From: Mrakia gelida
Taxonomy: Eukaryota > Basidiomycota > Tremellomycetes > Cystofilobasidiales > Mrakiaceae
Reading direction: 5' to 3'
Assembly: GCA_024345305.1 (NCBI GenBank)
Contig: BRON01000013.1
Coordinates: forward strand, 992,001-1,056,000
DNA length: 64,000 bases
Part shown: positions 62,020 through 64,000 of the stretch, one piece after another
Layout: the number at the start of each line of letters is the position of its first letter
Numbering within the stretch: position 1 is the first letter of the stretch
The notes under the pieces: generated by a model
The model's database searches: none
Seen by the model: only the letters and a program-made list of their open reading frames with translations
What the model was told of the DNA's origin: nothing
Position numbers and translations under genes: made by a program

Positions 62020-64000
62020 AGTTTCTTCCCCTCGATTTTACAGCAGAGAAGGAGAGCGAGCGATCAGAAAGCTGACCCTCGCTCCACTCCCATCCCTCCT
62101 CCCATCGCTCCTCCTCGTTCATCCACTCCCACCTTCGACCTCCAGGCTCACTCTACAGACTGCTGTTCAAACTTCCATCGGTACCCTCCCTCCTATGTCC
62201 AGCCAGTCTGAAGTGCTCGCGGTACGACGGGGGATGGAGCCTCAAGTCGAGGGGACCGAATCGAGTCGTGAGCCTTCATCATCCCTCTCCCGTCTCTCCT
62301 TCGCATCCCTCGTTTGTCTTCGCATGAAGAAAACGGATCTGAGATTCGAGGAGCTTGCTTGAGAGGGATGTCGATGGCATATCACGCTTAATGCTCGTCG
62401 CTAGCGAAGAGGAAGAGAGCGACCTCGCAGGCAGGTCGCTCCACCTCCCACTGCCGTCTCTCGAGCTCCTGCTCTTCTCCTTAGATGAAACCACCCCGCT
62501 CCTCGGCTTGTCGACAAGAAAGCGAGCTCGCTCTCTTCACTTCACGCCAGGAAAGGGAGATTTCCCATCTGCGGCGGAGACGAGAGCTCGCGAGTGGCAA
62601 AAACCTTCCTCCTCCTCGTCCTCCTCTTCCTCTCATCCCCTTCTCATCACTCTATTCCGTCCCTCTTCCCTCCTCTCCTCTCTTTCTCTCCTCCCTCTCT
62701 CTCTTTCTCTCTCTCTCTTTACTTTCTCCCTCTGCTTTCTTCCTCTCCTTTCCTCCATCTCCTCGCTCCCCCTAACAAAGCTCGAGTACCTCCTCGCACC
62801 TTCTCGACGTTGCACTTCCAGCTGAGTTCGAGATATACTCCAACACTGGCATCATTGCTTTTTTGCTCTGTTCATCTGGAGTTTCCTGCTGGCGCAACGC
62901 CTCGAGGGCGAGGAGGAATGAACGCTCGACGTGGGTCGGACTTCGCTTGTGCTCTCTCCTTCACTTCATCTCCTCCCAGCAGCATTTTTTTTTTTTTTTT
63001 TTCCTCTTTGTTGTACTTCTTCTCTCTCCTCAGACTGTGGAGAGACCGGTTGCTTTTCCTGAGAGGTGCTGGACGCGAGGGAAGGTGTGTCGAGGTAATC
63101 CCGTCCGAGGAAGACTCTCGATCTCCACACCTTCGTCCGACCCTCCTCAACAGGAACCATCTTTCTCTTTCGTATCCATCATCATCGTACTCTCTATCTC
63201 GTATCTCTCTCTTTGGTTGCTCTTCGTTAGTTCGTGCGCTGAGAGCGAACGCAAGACGTCTCCGCATCGCGTCGACTTCGTCCCTTTGTTTCTCGCCATC
63301 TCCGCTTCTCAGAGCTCACGTCATCAGCCGCCTTCCTCTCGAGCGAGATGCTAGCCCGGGGAAGGAACGGCGATCACGTGTCGATGGAGAGTTTTGAACG
63401 ACGACCCGACGCGACGCGAGTTTCCTTCCATTTCTCCTTCTTCTTTTGCTTTTCGACCGCTGCAGCAGATACTTTGTCGATGAACTTAGCGTGAGTCGAA
63501 TCATCGCCCCTCTAGCGCTGATCTCCTCTCGCGCAGGAGGTCTTCGACGCTCATCTGTTCGTCGCGCGAACATTTTGTTTGGTGAAGGACGGCGTTCAGC
63601 TTTTCTCTCCTGAGCTTGAAGTTGGGAGGTGCATGCCTTTATCGATTCAACGATCCACCTGCACTTCTTTCACTCTGCGCTCAGGAGGAGGAGTGTCGAC
63701 GCTTGCCCTCCCACAAGGGAGTCGCTCACTTCCCTGCTCGCGTCGACGCGTCTTCCTCTTTCCCTCCTCATCCATCAACAGCATCGAGTAAGAAGGCTTC
63801 TCTTGGTCAATGTCTGCTTTGGAGAGTCATTTGGTTCTGCCTGAAGGCTACTGGACCCGCCGTTGAGGCAGACACAGTCGGAGAGTCCGCTTTGGCTCGA
63901 TGTTGCCGGCGACGGGACGCGACGAGGTTTCTTCTCCTGTCTGAGTTCTGCTTTCGCGGAGGAAAGTTCCCTCGTCCCTCTCAACCTCACCCAGGGGTAC
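62020..64000 (+). other. Possible spliced 5' region of a gene that continues past the right edge
   Basis: No long protein-like frame exists, but splice signals on the + strand are orderly. There is a donor at about 62020, a CTGAC branch and CAG acceptor before about 62143, and an exon with MSSQSEVLAVRRGMEPQVEG (ATG 62195) ending at a GTGAGC donor (62268). Another exon-like piece is CAGATACTTTGTCGATGAAC (about 63465), followed by a GTGAGT donor, a branch site and a CGCAG acceptor, then EVFDAHLFVARTFCLVKDGV (about 63538). An 18-base T run lies at 62985-63002. This may be a long spliced leader with upstream reading frames, typical of regulatory genes, but nothing downstream is available to test it. 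Confidence 0.25.
62985..63002 (+). repeat. Poly-T run (18 T)
   Basis: Eighteen consecutive T residues in a non-coding stretch directly after CAGCA. It may be an intron polypyrimidine tract or a simple homopolymer. Length is prone to sequencing error. Confidence 0.8.

Overview
The window is a piece of a GC-rich, intron-dense fungal nuclear genome. Genes are compact and alternate between strands. Most coding sequences are broken by many introns of roughly 60-120 bases with GTGAGT/GTAAGT-like donors, CTGAC or CTAAC branch sites and CAG/TAG acceptors. This architecture, together with a DNMT5-type methyltransferase, a SEN15 subunit, a GT15 mannosyltransferase family member and a WSC/DUF1996 secreted protein, fits a basidiomycete. 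A red yeast-like Pucciniomycotina lineage (Rhodotorula/Sporobolomyces type) is my best guess. That placement is inference; no ribosomal RNA or mating-type marker is present to prove it.

Layout. 1-4018 (-): N-terminal half of a DNMT5-like DNA methyltransferase, cut by the left edge. 4879-12379 (+): the eIF2-alpha kinase GCN2. 12846-25205 (-): a tandem array of three paralogous genes, each with an RRM followed by a SPOC-like domain and a shared C-terminal helix. An intron-containing tRNA-Lys(CTT) lies between copies 1 and 2. 26052-26889 (+): a small two-helix membrane protein I do not recognise. 27250-32052 (-): an SPX-domain phosphate transporter of the PHO87/90/91 family. 32418-33356 (+): the tRNA-splicing endonuclease subunit SEN15. 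33942-36479 (-): an MFS transporter. 36992-37353 (+): a small Asn-rich secreted peptide. 38134-40733 (-): the mRNA export factor RAE1/GLE2. 40986-43767 (+): a KRE2/KTR-type mannosyltransferase. 44066-51893 (+): a diaphanous-type formin. 52235-54909 (-): an RRM protein with a low-complexity tail. 55494-57735 (+): another RRM protein, interrupted by an in-frame TGA. 58276-61417 (-): a secreted DUF1996-WSC protein. 61418-64000: no confident coding sequence, but splice-like signals that could be the leader of a gene starting beyond the right edge.

Most genes are unrelated housekeeping functions (stress translation control, phosphate uptake, mRNA export, tRNA splicing, cell-wall mannosylation, actin assembly). 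RNA biology is over-represented: three RRM-SPOC paralogs, two more RRM proteins, RAE1, SEN15 and an intron-bearing tRNA.

The most notable points are: the tandem SPEN-like (RRM-SPOC) family, two copies of which carry a U2AF-ligand-like RWDE motif; an 8-base palindrome GACGCGTC that is strongly over-represented and sits mainly in introns; seven WH2-like repeats between FH1 and FH2 of the formin; a nonsense codon in the middle of an otherwise intact RRM; and a 493-base intron in RAE1 that holds a foldable element.
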